Assembly (NCBI RefSeq): GCF_000740895.1
Contig: NC_025260.1
Location: forward strand, 186,001 to 250,000
Direction: 5' to 3'
DNA: 64,000 nucleotides
DNA from: Theileria orientalis strain Shintoku
Taxonomy: Eukaryota; Apicomplexa; Aconoidasida; Piroplasmida; Theileriidae
The notes under the pieces were generated by a model, which worked only from the letters and a program-made list of their open reading frames with translations, made no database searches and was not told the origin of the DNA. How positions within the stretch are numbered: the stretch's first letter is position 1; every line of letters begins with the position of its first letter. Position numbers and translations under genes: made by a program. Shown here in pieces: positions 29,751-41,476 of the stretch.

Positions 29751-30893
29751 ATGAAGTATCAGAAGGAGTTAATTGAGACTGCCAATAGGTTGGTGGCTGA
29801 TGGCAAGGGGATTTTGGCAGCCGACGAATCTAACAACACAATCAAGAAAAGATTCGATGCTGTGGGAGTTGAAAACACTGAAGCGAACAGAGCAAAATAC
29901 AGATCCCTCCTGTTTAACGCACCGGGGCTCACCAAGTACATTTCAGGTGTGATATGCTTCGAGGAAACCCTGGGCCAGAAGGACACCGTCAGCGGTAAGA
30001 CCCTCTCGGAAACACTCAAGGAAAAGGGGCTTATCATTGGAATAAAGGTGGACAAGGGGCTGTTTGAGTTACCGGTAGTTGGAGAGACTATTACGAAGGG
30101 GTTCGATGACCTATTTGAACGCAGCTCAAGATTCTACGAGATGGGAGCGCGCTTCGCAAAGTGGAGGAACGTGTTGACAATAGATACTGCCAAAGGTCTG
30201 CCTTCTAGACGTGCAATTACTATGAACGCCTGGAACCTGGCGAGGTACGCCCTGGTGTGTCAAGCGGCTGGCCTTGTCCCTGTGGTGGAGCCCGAAGTGC
30301 TCATGGACGGAACTCACACGGTGGAGGAGTGCGAAGATGTCACGAGGAGGGTGCTGATGGACGTGTTCAGGGCACTCAACGAGTACAACGTCCTCCTCGA
30401 AGGAATGCTGCTTAAGGTTAACATGGTGGTGCCGGGAGCAGAAAGTGCGAGTGCAACCGACATGAGCAAGGTGGGAAGCCTGACAGCCTCCTGCCTGCTG
30501 AAAACGGTGCCCGCAGTGGTCCCAGGAGTCGTGTTTCTCTCGGGAGGACAGAGCGAGAAGAACGCAACGAGGAACCTGAACGACATCAACAAGTTTATTC
30601 AAACCGTGAACAATTACTCGAAACGTGAATTGACCGAAAGTGGACACGAGTGTGCGAGCAAGCTGTGGAAGCTATCGTTCTCGTACGGCAGAGCCCTCCA
30701 GAGCAGTTGCCTGAAGGCCTGGAACGGAAAGGACGAAAACGTCGAGAGCGCACAAAAAGTATTGCTGATGATGGCCAGGAACAACTGGCTGGCCGCACAG
30801 GGTAAGCTGACGGTGGATCACGAAAACGAGTTGGATCAACTGACGAAGGATTTATCCAAAGCCAGTTTGTACGAGAAGGACTACAAATACTAA
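29751..30893 (+). CDS. ALDO: Fructose-bisphosphate aldolase, class I
   Basis: A single frame of 380 residues, close to the usual length of about 365-370. Class I hallmarks are in order: GKGILAADESNNTIKKRF near the N-terminus, FEETLGQ, IGIKVDKG, ARFAKWRNVL, LVPVVEPEVLMDG, the Schiff-base lysine in EGMLLKVNMVVPG (about residue 222), FLSGGQSE, LSFSYGRALQ and the C-terminal tyrosine of KDYKY that closes the active site. It cleaves fructose 1,6-bisphosphate in cytosolic glycolysis. In apicomplexans the same protein was proposed to link surface adhesins to actin, though its main role is metabolic. It is probably highly expressed. No introns and codon use consistent with neighbours. Confidence 0.97.
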   Translation: MKYQKELIETANRLVADGKGILAADESNNTIKKRFDAVGVENTEANRAKYRSLLFNAPGLTKYISGVICFEETLGQKDTVSGKTLSETLKEKGLIIGIKVDKGLFELPVVGETITKGFDDLFERSSRFYEMGARFAKWRNVLTIDTAKGLPSRRAITMNAWNLARYALVCQAAGLVPVVEPEVLMDGTHTVEECEDVTRRVLMDVFRALNEYNVLLEGMLLKVNMVVPGAESASATDMSKVGSLTASCLLKTVPAVVPGVVFLSGGQSEKNATRNLNDINKFIQTVNNYSKRELTESGHECASKLWKLSFSYGRALQSSCLKAWNGKDENVESAQKVLLMMARNNWLAAQGKLTVDHENELDQLTKDLSKASLYEKDYKY

Positions 30894-31042
30894 ATGTACT
30901 ATACGTGTGTAGACAAATACTCGAGTAAAATAGTATATGTTGTGTAACGGGTGTCAGTTGTGCCCCGGAAGCACGGCGTGTTGTGGTGTACGCCTATAAT
31001 ACATTTCTCACATTATATTTTGGAAAAAAGTGTATAATTAAA

Positions 31043-31741
31043 ATGACCACGGCAGAAGAGGACCCTGGGAGACTTAGCTCAGATGCTAACACTCCGCGCC
31101 TAGAGAACCTATCAATACAGGATCTCAACCTGATGATTCTGAAGCTGGAAGAGGTAAAAACGCAAATTTAACCCTAATTAATCTAACAAGTGCCTAAAAG
31201 AAATTTTTAACAACATATATCAGGAAGTAAATGAACTGCAAAGCCTAGTTAATGCTTTGACCATCGCAACTGAGAGATTCCAGGAATCCAAAAAGGCCTT
31301 GACTGAACTTGAGAAGAAAAATAAGGAAGTTCAAGTGCCCCTCACGTCACTAGTCTACGTGCCAGGTAAATTCTTAAATTGGTCGAAAAACATGAAACTT
31401 ATAGGCGAATTGTCGAACCCAGATAAGGTGTTGGTATCGGTAGGAACAGGATACTACATAGAAATGGATCTCAAAAAGGCAGACGACTACTATGATAGGT
31501 AATTGGATATTGTGTATTACAAATAAGTGGTTTAATGTATGATAGTGTTACTGTCGGATAAAGTGATACTTGGCCTAATAAATAAAAATTTAGGAGAATT
31601 CGCACCGTCGAGGAACAGATGTGTAAGCTTCAAGTAATACTATCGGGGAAGGCTAAGCAAATAAATCAAACTTATTCGTACTTGGATCAGAAATTGTCGA
31701 TGTTGAGGAGCGCTCAACTAGCGTCTCAATCAGCCACTTAA
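31043..31741 (+). CDS. PFDN5: Prefoldin subunit 5
   Basis: Three exons, 31043-31153, 31224-31498 and 31594-31741, give 177 residues. Two coiled-coil helices (IQDLNLMILKLEEEVNEL; TVEEQMCKLQVILSGK) flank a beta hairpin reading VPLTSLVYVPGKF and VSVGTGYYIEM. The LTSLVYVPGK and GTGYY-x-E strings are diagnostic of the alpha-type prefoldin 5. It forms part of the hexameric cytosolic jellyfish-shaped chaperone that passes nascent actin and tubulin to the CCT chaperonin. The N-terminus is about 25 residues longer and acidic. The ATG at 31043 follows in-frame stops and is the natural start. Confidence 0.92.
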
Positions 31742-32054
31742 ATTTATAAACCAAGACAAAGTAGCGTTACTCGCTATTTAAAAATAAAATATTTGATTTA
31801 ATTAAAAATTTTTATGGTAAATTCCAGAGTAAACACAATGATTCCTGGATGCACAATAATTTTAAACAGATCGTAAAATACTCCCGTAAATTAATCTAAT
31901 TTCATATTGAAACAGCTCATTTGTTAATAAATATTTTTACCGTTGTTCTTTGTTTTATTCACATTGTATAGTCTGTTAATTGTGTACTTTTAAGCACCAA
32001 TGCATAATAATACGAATTTATATTAAATTGTCTCAGTTTAGCAAGGTGGTTAGA
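31742..32054. other. Intergenic, no gene seen
   Basis: 313 very AT-rich bases between prefoldin 5 and the DEAH-like gene; nothing recognisable beyond its likely role as promoter. Confidence 0.4.
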
Positions 32055-34672
32055 ATGGACAAAGTTATAAGCGCCTATAAGGACGAAATTGTTCATTCGG
32101 TGGAGGAATATAACGTCGTTATTGTCTCCGGATACCCGGATAACTACATGTATTCATACGTTCCTTTTTATTTGTACTCCCGGGGATTCACGAAATCGAA
32201 CACCGTTAACAGAAAACCCCCAAAAATATGTACTATTTTTAACGATAAGACACAGGTCGCTTATTTTAGTGATATGTGTTCGTCACTCACCAATGACAAG
32301 TCAAAGGGTAAGTACTTAGGTAAATTAGGAGTAAACTTTATTATGGACACGGTAACGAGATGACGCGAGAGTCATAATTAATGTAGTGACGAGTGTGTTT
32401 GATGGGAACTCAGAGTACAATGTAAAAAGCGAGATCGTATACACAACGAGCGACTACATCCTCAAGCTTCTAGTAACCGACCCCCTGATATCGGAATTCT
32501 CAGTGTTCGTAGTGTGCGACGTGCACGAACGCAGCCTGAACACGGATCTGCTGCTGTCGTTCTTGAAGAGTCTGGTGGGAGTCCGCTCGAGACTGAGACT
32601 GGTGTTGCTGACACACTCGAAGAATGTAAAATATTTGATATCGTACTTTAAGGAGGACATAAATGAAGAGAAGAAGGAAAGGGCGCTAAACGAAACGCGC
32701 AAGGGCAACGGAATACAACACAGTAAGCTGAGGGACGTATATTATATTCACATGGATGACGACAGCAGATACTACAGAGTTAATTACTTGCCAGTGCCCA
32801 CGTCAAACTACTTAGATTCAATTATAACGACAGGTACGTCTGCATTAGGATGGCTATGTATAATATGAGAAGTGATAGTCGCCAAGTATAGTAAATTAAT
32901 GAGTTCTCAGTGTATGAAATGCTGGATGAGCCGGGGAATATTTTGATCTTCGTGCCGACGAGAGAGCACGCCCAAGTGTTAAAGTCGGGGCTGGACAGCA
33001 TGATAAGTCAGTCCTCAAAGTTCACAGGGAACGTGAACGTGAAGTGTCTGAGGGCAGAAAACTATCTGGAAGACACAAACACAGACCAGTACGTGCCGGA
33101 GCAAGTGAGCAACGTGTTCATATGCACGAGCGTCACCGACTACCAGTTCGGAATGGGAGATATCACGTACATGATAGACAGCTGTCTGACGAAGAGGAAG
33201 ACCTCGGACTACATTAATACGGGAGTGAGCGAGGCCGTAACGTCCTCGACGAGGGAAGAGATGGTGATAAGGGCGAGTCTGATAAAGTTCAGCGGAGAGT
33301 GTTTCCGCCTAATAACAGAGAGTGACTATTACACGACAATCCAGGCGAGCATAGAGCCGGAGATAATGACGAAGGACCTGACGATGACGGTGCTGCTCCT
33401 GAAGTCGCTCGGGTTTAAGAAGCTGAGTCAGTTTGACTTTCTGACGAAGCCGCCCACAGAGTCACTGCAGCACTCACTGTACGTGCTGTACCTATTGGGA
33501 GCAATAGACGCAAACGGAGATTTGGTGTATCCGATTGGGAACCTGATGGCAGAGTTGAGAGTCACGCCCTACTTGTCGAACTTCCTCTACAATTCAGTCG
33601 AAAAGGGGTGCTCGGAAGAAGCACTGATAATCTTTTCAGTACTACAGGTGCGGATGAGCCTATTAAAATAGATAGGGAGAGTAATGACTGGACGCTTTTC
33701 TGAATAAGTGGATAAATAGTTGTGTAGGTGAAGGATATACTGTGGAAAAGATTTGGTAGAGTAAATCGCAACGAGTCTTCTTACATAAATGAAAGACTGG
33801 AAAGTGCAAAGTTGACGTTTGCAGCAGACGAGGGAGACCTAATCTCATACTTCAACGTGTTCCAGCTATCGAAATACTATAAGGACGAGGACAGCCGGTG
33901 GTTTTCATCGTAAGCGCACACGCTCTAATGATAAATGTTTTTTAGGCACATGATAAATGAAGGGGCCATCAAAATGGCGCAAAAAATTAAAACAAAGACC
34001 GCAGAAATTTTAAGTAAATATCACCTTGAAACGGTAAGGTTTAGTTGAGTTACTTTGAAGTATTGAGGATGTTGATGGTGACTAACAACTGTTCAGAAAA
34101 GCTGCGACGGAGACGTCGAGTTGCTGGTCAAGACCATTTTCTCCAGCTTCTTCCTCAACGTGGCCTGCAAGGAGCACCTGATAGAGAACTACCAGAACTC
34201 GAAGCAGTTTATATCATCCTACAAGCCCTCGAACAAGATGTGGGAGAGCGCTCAAGGGGAACAGCAATACGTGTTGGTGAAATGGTAAGTTGGTGGCCTT
34301 TGTATTAGTTGTAGGTACGAAAAGGAGAATTATAAAAAGTTGTACATACACCCTTCATCCTTCATCGCCAAGGAAAACCCAGACTGGGTGGTATTCAACG
34401 AGTCCACACAGATAGACGGCAAAGTATACATGGAAGACGTGACCAAAGTTAAACCAGAGTAAGACTTAGCGATTTGCTATGTGTACTGATTACTAAGTAT
34501 TTATTCACCGCTAAAAGGAGTAAATATGGGAATATTTTGTTATTAATAAAGCAAGAGAATAGCGATTTTATAAAAAAGGTGGAGTTAATTCATTAAATTC
34601 AGATATCTACAAGAGCTGGCGCCCTACTACTTTGGAGACCACGAACTCAAGCCTTACCTTTTAAATATTTAA
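32055..34672 (+). CDS. DEAH/RHA helicase-like protein lacking catalytic motifs (pseudo-helicase)
   Basis: Eight exons (32055-32307, 32360-32833, 32911-33647, 33728-33909, 33946-34033, 34097-34284, 34315-34458, 34603-34672) join in frame to 711 residues. The DEAH-helicase architecture is complete: RecA1, RecA2 (ILIFVPTREHAQVL), winged helix and HA2 (LGAIDANGDLVYPIGNLMAE; EKGCSEEALIIFSVL), and the OB-fold end (KLYIHPSSFI; WVVFNES; YLQELAPYYF). The catalytic motifs are gone: the P-loop position reads VSGYPDNYMYSY, DEAH is CDVH within VCDVHERSLNTDLLL, SAT is THS, and the QRxGRAGR arginine-finger motif is REEMVIRASLIK. ATP hydrolysis seems impossible. Intact exons, splice sites and a normal length argue against a decaying pseudogene; it may be a structural spliceosome or ribosome-biogenesis subunit. 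Confidence 0.85.
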
Positions 34673-34765
34673 TTTTTAGTAATTTGTTTTGTCCACTTTA
34701 TGTTATGTGTGTTTTTCATCTGTTTATCTCATTGATGTGTTAGAAGAATATTTTAAAATCCGTTC

Positions 34766-35927
34766 ATGATTCTTTCTGCCATTAGCACGGGTAGAATCCT
34801 AAAGGGGAGTGGAATCTTCATTTTACAGGAATATTTAATAAGTAGGAGTAAGATAAATAGATCGGGGTATTTAAAAGCGTTATGTACTGTTAGTAAATCG
34901 CGCTTAAACGGTGGCCAGAGACACACGCAGACTGAGGGGCACACTACCGCAAATGATGGCAGTAAAAGGCCCAAAGTAGTAGATTATTTGAAATACAATG
35001 AACGATTTGCCAATGTTCCAAAGTTAAGTAAACTAAATCGCAGTAAAGACTGGTTTCCAGGTTCAAAAGAAGCTGTTAAGGAGGAGGATGGGACAAGTAA
35101 CGCCCTGATTGTACTGGTGATCGCAATGTTCGGCATTTCTTTTGCCTGCGTGCCCCTGTATGAGTATTTTTGTCAGCAAACTGGGTATTTGGGTACCACC
35201 AAGAGGACGAAAACGTACTCTCCACCTCCAGAAAGTATAAATAAGTTATTTATTTAAATGGCTAATATAAACATTATAATATTTTAGTTATGTGCATATA
35301 TAAAAACAATGTGACTGATTGTTATTTTGTAGACTCGAACTTGAGGAAGTTTGAAATCGACTTTGTCACACACTCGCACATCAATTGGGAATTTAAGCCA
35401 TGTCAGAAAAGAGTAGTAGTTAGACCTGGAGAGACGACTCTGTCGTTTTACAGAGCTAAAAATTTAACAAAGGAACCCATAATTGGTTTGTGATTTTGAT
35501 ATACTGAGTAGCAACAGTTGCAAGCAATTGATTAATAATCAATTATTAGGAATTGCCGCCTACCATGTTATCCCTGACGAAGCTGGATTGTATTTCAATA
35601 AAATACAATGTTTCTGCTTTGAAGAGCAGCTTCTTAACCCAGGTACAAAACTAGCCATTTAGTCATTTGTGTCTGTAATCATTAACAGTGATGTGATGCT
35701 TAAAATAACTTGTATCATAGGGGAGGAAGTTGACTTGCCGGTGCTATTTTTCCTAGACCCAGACATTGTTAAAGATAAAAAATTGCGTAGGTGTTAATGA
35801 CTAGTCGTTTAGGATCTTTTCACTTTAAAACAATTTTGTAGATGGAGTTGACAAGATTACACTATCGTACATATTCTTTGAGGCAAACTCAGAGATACCT
35901 CCCGAATATAAAGTTCAATTCAAATAA
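34766..35927 (+). CDS. COX11: Cytochrome c oxidase copper chaperone COX11
   Basis: Five exons, 34766-35234, 35333-35485, 35550-35642, 35721-35786 and 35842-35927, give 288 residues. The start of the second exon could alternatively be 35288, which adds 15 residues in frame. The first 100 residues are basic and resemble a mitochondrial presequence. A single span ([21 protein letters not shown]) leads into [11 protein letters not shown], then the immunoglobulin-like intermembrane-space domain: [19 protein letters not shown], the copper-binding [19 protein letters not shown] and [14 protein letters not shown]11 delivers copper to the CuB site of COX1 during complex IV assembly. All signature elements, including the paired cysteines, are intact. 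Confidence 0.95.
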
Positions 35928-35995
35928 TTTAATTGGTTGCATAATATGTTTCTATAGAAAATGAATCTATGCTTGTGTATTTATTTAGATATGTG

Positions 35996-36075
35996 TTTAT
36001 ATATATATATATACATATCCCTATGTATATATATAGTTATATACACGTGTGTATATGTATACATGTATTAATATA
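35996..36075. repeat. AT-rich simple repeat
   Basis: Alternating ta/at runs, with tatatatatata-type blocks interrupted by cata and gtgt steps, between COX11 and the convergent SNARE gene. Low-complexity sequence with no coding potential. Confidence 0.8.
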
Positions 36076-36162
36076 TAAATTTGTGTGATTATATATGTGG
36101 GTTTGTGTGCGCATAGTATTTGATGGCAAACACAGACTTCATAACATATTAAATCACAAAGA

Positions 36163-37295
36163 TTAAGCCTTCTTTCTGAAGTAAATTGCCAGACCTACAA
36201 CTGTGCCAACCACTGCAACTGAACCGAGAGTTATTCCAAGGATCTAATGAAGTGATGTTATGTTTGGGCAAGATTCTTATAAATATGATTAAATATGGAA
36301 TTACAGCGAAGAGTCTCCTGTTTGTATAAAATGAACTCAATTTCTTAGTCGATTCGAGCATCTGTAAATTATAAATTTAACTTTTGTCGGTGTGTAACTT
36401 TGATATCGTGAAAAGATGAGCTACTGCTGTCTAATACAAATATATAAGTACCCCTTGAGATTTGTCCGCAAGTTTCACGGAGCTTTCTTGCAGTAGTTTT
36501 ACGTTTCCAACGCTTTTAAACACTTCTTGAAGACTCTGGTCTACCTTAGCCTTGGCATAATCCGTCTTTATCTTAACCTTACAAATTGTTAATAGTTGTA
36601 AATGTGTGAATAATTTAGTCAACTTACTATTGTAACTCCATCCGTTTCGACAACTTTATCAAATTTGTTAAATATTTGAGCCAAATCAAGTTTTAGCTGA
36701 TTTTGAAGACCATAATTGGTATCATTTTTTTTATATCCGTTCGTGAGAACTAGTTTGACCAGTTCCTACAAAGTTGTAATCTATGTATATTTGTATCAAT
36801 AGCTTGTGTGTTAACAATAGCATCTCATTTATGTAACTATGAGTGTTTTATTTAAAATTTACACTTAATAGGCTATTTGCAAATCTTGTTGGATAGTTTT
36901 CTCCTATGGTGATTAGAAATGCTCCAGTTGTTTTTGTATTATCCGACAAAAAGTGTAAAGAATATCCTTCGATTTTAATGTCTCTTACTCCTAAATGGTT
37001 TGTTTGTGTGTTTTCTCAGTTAAAATTAACTATTTCTTTTACCATTTTCTGAATTTTTAACTTTTTTAAATATTTGGCTTTTCACTCGTTCAACCTAGGT
37101 TTATATTTGTTAACTTGTTTACACACTTACATATTTACTAAATAATTTATATCTATATATAGTTTAAATAATGGTCATTACAGTTCTATTGTGTATTTTT
37201 GGCACTGGATCTGGATAAAATACAATTATCTTTTCGTGTACTATGTTTATAAATGACATATAAACTAAATTTTCGTACTCCATACGGACTCTCAT
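36163..37295 (-). CDS. Longin-type SNARE (VAMP/Sec22-like), tail-anchored
   Basis: Seven exons, 37295-37182, 37094-37043, 36990-36863, 36765-36628, 36577-36452, 36361-36305 and 36243-36163, join in frame to 231 residues. The N-terminal half has longin features (VYMSFINIVHEKIIVFYPDP; IKIEGYSLHFLSDN; GAFLITIGENYPTRFANSLL). It is followed by a SNARE-length helix (KAKVDQSLQEVFKSVGNVKL, then LQESSVKLADKSQGM) and a C-terminal anchor (ILGITLGSVAVVGTVVGLAI). A longin domain plus SNARE helix plus tail anchor defines VAMP7, Sec22 and Ykt6-type R-SNAREs. In my alignment the central arginine of the ionic zero layer falls on a leucine or adjacent glutamine, so R-SNARE chemistry may be lost. An alternative start (37283) is four codons in. 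Confidence 0.62.
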
Positions 37296-37540
37296 ATGCT
37301 AATCTGATGTTTAGTAGATATATTTATCTTAATTTCAGTCCATTTATTTCTATCATAAATTTAAAACATTTTATTTAGGGATGAATTTTATTCGATCCTA
37401 TGAGATCTTTCTGTTCGCACATAAATTTCTCCATATACATACGGTCGATGTGTTAAATAAATATTTATATATCATTTTTAAGGGCATTATCTTAAAATAT
37501 CTTACAAATATGATCAAATTTCACTTTTACAATTCCGTGT

Positions 37541-39474
37541 TTACACACTAACATTTTTACTAAAATCGTCTTGAATACAGCTATAATCGGTGGATTCCTT
37601 ACTATTTAATTGTTTTATTCTACTTTTATCTAATAAAGGTGGGTCTATGGCTACATTTTCAAGTGTTTTTACATTTGATAGATGCAAGTTGACTGCGGTG
37701 AAAAACTCTAAAGAAAATTGAAACGTTTTAATTCTATCGTTATTTCGGTGTGTTTTAAACAGTTTTAATAACAGTTGGCTTATTTTAATGAGCTCATTTA
37801 TGTTATCTAATGCCTTTTCTGCCGTGTTACTTTCTGTTTCACCGTGTGTGGGTGAATCGTGGATATCTACTAATCTTCTCCCTAAGAGTTCTATAATATC
37901 CTTCCATTCGTGTTCTTTTTCAAATTTTTCACTTATTTTGTCTGGAAACCCTTTAATATTACTAAATATTTCTGGATCAATATCTGAGATTCTCCCTACA
38001 CACTCCATGATCAATATCTTTGCACATACTGCCAAACTTTCAACTTTATCAAGTTTTCTTCGATGTTCATCTATTTCATTAAAATAACCTGTGTATTTTT
38101 CCAATTTATCCTCTTTATTATGATTTAAGTGCCATGTTTTGTCTAATTTATCTACCTCTCCTGAGTGAATCAGCTGTTCGAGTGATGAATTGTTATCATG
38201 AATATAATTCTCAATATATCTAAACGCTTGTTCTTTGTAGACTCTTGAATATGTGTTTAACAGACTCATAACTTGTTTAATTTTTAATACTTTCAGTATT
38301 TTGTTCGACTCAAGGTGAATTATCGTGTTTTGAAAAAAATTGTTATCGTAGTGTTCCCTTGTGCTGATTAGGTACAACACCTTTATTATCTTTTCTGGCT
38401 TCAGTTCCTCTAAGCACTTTTCCACTTTGTGTATACATATATTTACAAAGTCCAATTGAAATGGGTCATACTTCCTTCTCTCCTTTAAACTCTCAATTGC
38501 TGTTGTAATTTTCTTATTTTCATTCACCTTGCTTATGTTGCTATTTTCAATCATTTGTACCTTTAAATTCCCTTCTTGAGATCCGTGTTCTCCTTTAATT
38601 GTGCTATGATTTATATTGTTAAACTTCTTGTCGTTGGCTTTATGCCTATAAGTAAATTAGCTGTGTGTGTATCAATATCTTGCTAACTTAATAGCTATCT
38701 GCCACATTAAATAGTCCACTGGCATATACATTATATATGGTACAACCTTTTGTGTGAATATCTTGATATTTGATCGTATATCAAGAGTAAATTTGCGATT
38801 TCGTTTGTTTTGTAACTATTAACTAAATTCGACTTTAGTGTGTAACTTATGTTCTCGTAAAGTTGCAGCCAATCTTTAAATGTGACCAGATCACACTCCT
38901 TCTGAAGTGCTATGACTAAATAATATCTTTGAATTGCGGTCAGCGTTTTGTTTGCATCTGATTCTATTAGATGCTTCAGTATTGTTTTTTTACACTTGTA
39001 CAGTAATTTACTAATTATCTTCTGACTTTCATCTGTTGTGCAACCGTCTTGAGAAAAAATGCCTTTGTTTGAACACACTTTAATGAGTGGTTTTTTAATG
39101 CTTGTTAGGCAGTGTAACGTTAACACCAAATCATGATTTGACAAAAATGAACATTTATGTACCAATTCTTCGATGAGGCATCTACTAGTTCCGTAGTAGT
39201 CAATAGTATCGTTTTGAAGCTGAATATCAATTTATTATCGGAGGTTGTTAGTTAAGTATTTATAATAATGTGTACGACTCATAAATACCTTGTTGATGGT
39301 CAATTTATCCGGTTCATTATTGGTTATATATGTTACGTTATTGTATATTTTACAGTGGTGTCTGATTCTTTTTGTGAATGATCTAACTCTGGTTACGATA
39401 TTTATCCTTCTGTCACAAAAGAAATTCTGAGTTGAAAGTCTTGTTTCACTCAACACATTCCTACTTATGTTCAT
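37541..39474 (-). CDS. Hypothetical protein, probably mitochondrial, helical-repeat type
   Basis: Three exons, 39474-39289, 39219-38747 and 38645-37541, join in frame to 587 residues. The first 60 residues are basic, hydroxylated and free of acidic clusters (MNISRNVLSETRLSTQNFF, then CDRRINIVTRVRSFTKRIRH), a good mitochondrial presequence. The rest is predicted to be all-helical with leucine/isoleucine-rich helices of 30-40 residues (NHDLVLTLHCLTSIKKPLIK; ILKVLKIKQVMSLLNTYSRV), reminiscent of the degenerate helical repeats in apicomplexan mitochondrial RNA-binding proteins. No RAP domain or catalytic motif is visible. Coding sequence is AT-rich compared with its neighbours. The function is not known. 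Confidence 0.6.
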
Positions 39475-39908
39475 TGAATTTACAGATTAATTAATTTATT
39501 TAATTTTATATCAGTTGTGTTTTAAAATTTATAAAACTTAAATTTTAAAAATCATAAAGTGTTGCAGATTGAACTTTGTGGATTCTAATTAAAAAGATTA
39601 ATTTTCAGCCATGAAATTCGTTTCATAAATTATACTAGCTGTATAATACATAAATTACAATTAAAACTTTAAGTTGCAAATCATTCTCAGTAATTTTCAT
39701 GAGACTTTTGCTAATTTTATATAGTGCCATAATATTATAATTTATATAACTTAACTGTAATATATTTTGTTTAATTAATTGAAAATTGTTTTTTATTATG
39801 TTTTATTTTGTTTTAGTTTTAAATTGTAATATATTGTTTCTGGTAATACTCTGAATTGCCATTTTTAACAAATTTATAAATTATATCGGATTATTTTCTT
39901 TATATAAA
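39475..39908. promoter_or_regulatory. Divergent intergenic region, very AT-rich
   Basis: 434 bases, mostly A/T homopolymer-like runs, between the minus-strand mitochondrial-type gene and KIN17. No gene or ordered repeat seen; promoters for both genes expected. Confidence 0.4.
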
Positions 39909-41476
39909 ATGCCGAGGGCAGAAGTAGGCAGCCAGAAATGGCTTGCAAACAAAATGAAGTCAAAAGGGCTTCAAAAATTAAAATGGTACTGCCAAATGTG
40001 TGAAAAACAGTGTAGAGATGAAAACGGGTTTAAGGTGAGTCATAAAACCATATTTTATTCTTTATACGTTGCCTTAATCACGCCTATTTAGTGCCATCGC
40101 CTTTCCGAGGGGCATCAGAGGATGATGCAGGTGTTCTGCCAAAATTCGGGCCGTTTTATGGACGGATTTTCGCGAACGTTTGAAAACGAGTTTATGAAAT
40201 TGATGAGGACGAGGTTGAACAGTAGCTATGTATTAGAATATGTGGCCATCGTTGCATTTAATGTGTCATTCATAGGTATTGTAAGACGAAGATTCTGGCG
40301 AATAGCGTTTACCAGGAGCTGATTAGCGACAAGCAGCACGTGCACATGAACGCCACAGTCTGGGTGACTCTATCGGAGTTTGTTCTTTATTTGGGCCGCA
40401 GCGGGAAGTGCAAGGTGGAGCACACCCCGAAGGGCTGGTACATCGAGTACATAGACCAGGAAAAGCTGAAGCGCGAGGAGGACGAAAGGGCCCGGTTTAA
40501 AAGAGAAGTAACCCTCGAGGAGAAGCACTACAAGCTGATACAGAAGCTGATAGAGGAGGCGAGGGACCGCGGAGAGTTTGAAGACCAGGACGAATACACA
40601 CCGCTAATGAAGGACCCAAATGAAAAAATCGTAATAACCACGAACGTGAATACGACTGCAACCAGTGACCACACAAATAGGGGAGTAAACGTGTTTAAGG
40701 AGTTTTACCACAGAAGTACGTTTGATCTTTCTGTTAACAGCCTTAGGTAAGAACCAAGACCGCGACAAAGAAGGCCACAGTAAGAGGGGTGATTCCGAAA
40801 GAGACGGCCGTACGCACTCCAGAGATGGCGACGACAAGAGCAGGGAAAAGAGGAAGTCGGAACTTGAGTTGCTAATGGAGTACACTCAAAAAAGATCTAA
40901 GCACAATCGCAATAGGTACGAGCAGGACAAGGACGGGTATCGGAGGTCAGACAGCGGCAGTTCCAAAGAGTCGGAGGAACCTGACACCTGGCTGTGCAAT
41001 GACATAATGGTCAAGGTAATTTTAAAGTCCCATGAAATGTATAAGCAAAAGTTCAAAGTGATACGCGTTTCCAAGTAAGTTCCAGGCCATTTACCGAGTT
41101 TTTAGCAACGTGGCCACATTGGAGTATACCAACGGCACTTTTCAGATTCAGGATAAATACCTGGAAACTGTAATTCCAGTAGGTCTTGTTACCTTTACTC
41201 TTCACTCAGTAGTTACTAGTCTATTATGGCAACTCCCACTAATCTATTTAACAGAAGGAGAAGAATAGAGTTAAGATATTGTCTGGCAAAAACAAGGGGC
41301 TGATAGGTACACTGGTCTCAGCTGACCCCGATAACCTAAAGGCGTCAGTGTCAATCCACGGTTGGTCTCCATTCACTTTAATTCGCTGCCTATTTCCCCT
41401 TATCGCTTCTCATATAAATTTTATAGGCAACTTGTTTGAATTCGACTACGACAGTATCAGTCAGTATGTTTCCTAA
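39909..41476 (+). CDS. KIN17: DNA/RNA-binding protein KIN17
   Basis: Seven exons (39909-40034, 40092-40213, 40276-40715, 40741-41074, 41106-41178, 41255-41360, 41427-41476) join in frame to 416 residues. The N-terminus carries a C2H2 zinc finger (WYCQMCEKQCRDENGFKCHR, with H-x5-H), then the winged-helix domain (KQHVHMNATVWVTLSEFV; GKCKVEHTPKGWYIEYID), a charged disordered middle with many R, D, S and K, and the C-terminal tandem KOW/SH3 module (DTWLCNDIMVKVIL; LETVIP; RVKILSGKNKGLIGTLVS). KIN17 is a conserved nuclear protein that associates with spliceosomes and damaged DNA. All domains expected of the family are present, in order. Confidence 0.94.

Noticed and set aside
32055..34672. Calling the DEAH-like gene a pseudogene.
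   Set aside because: Eight exons join without a stop or phase break, and non-catalytic helicase features are well kept; decay would not spare these selectively.
35996..36110. Possible RNA hairpin gene in the alternating AT sequence after COX11.
   Set aside because: Self-complementarity is trivially expected from TA/AT simple repeats; no conserved stem or tRNA box is present.
36452..36577. Assigning the SNARE helix at 36452-36577 to the neighbouring KIN17 or COX11 genes.
   Set aside because: It is on the minus strand and joins in phase to longin exons upstream and an anchor exon downstream.
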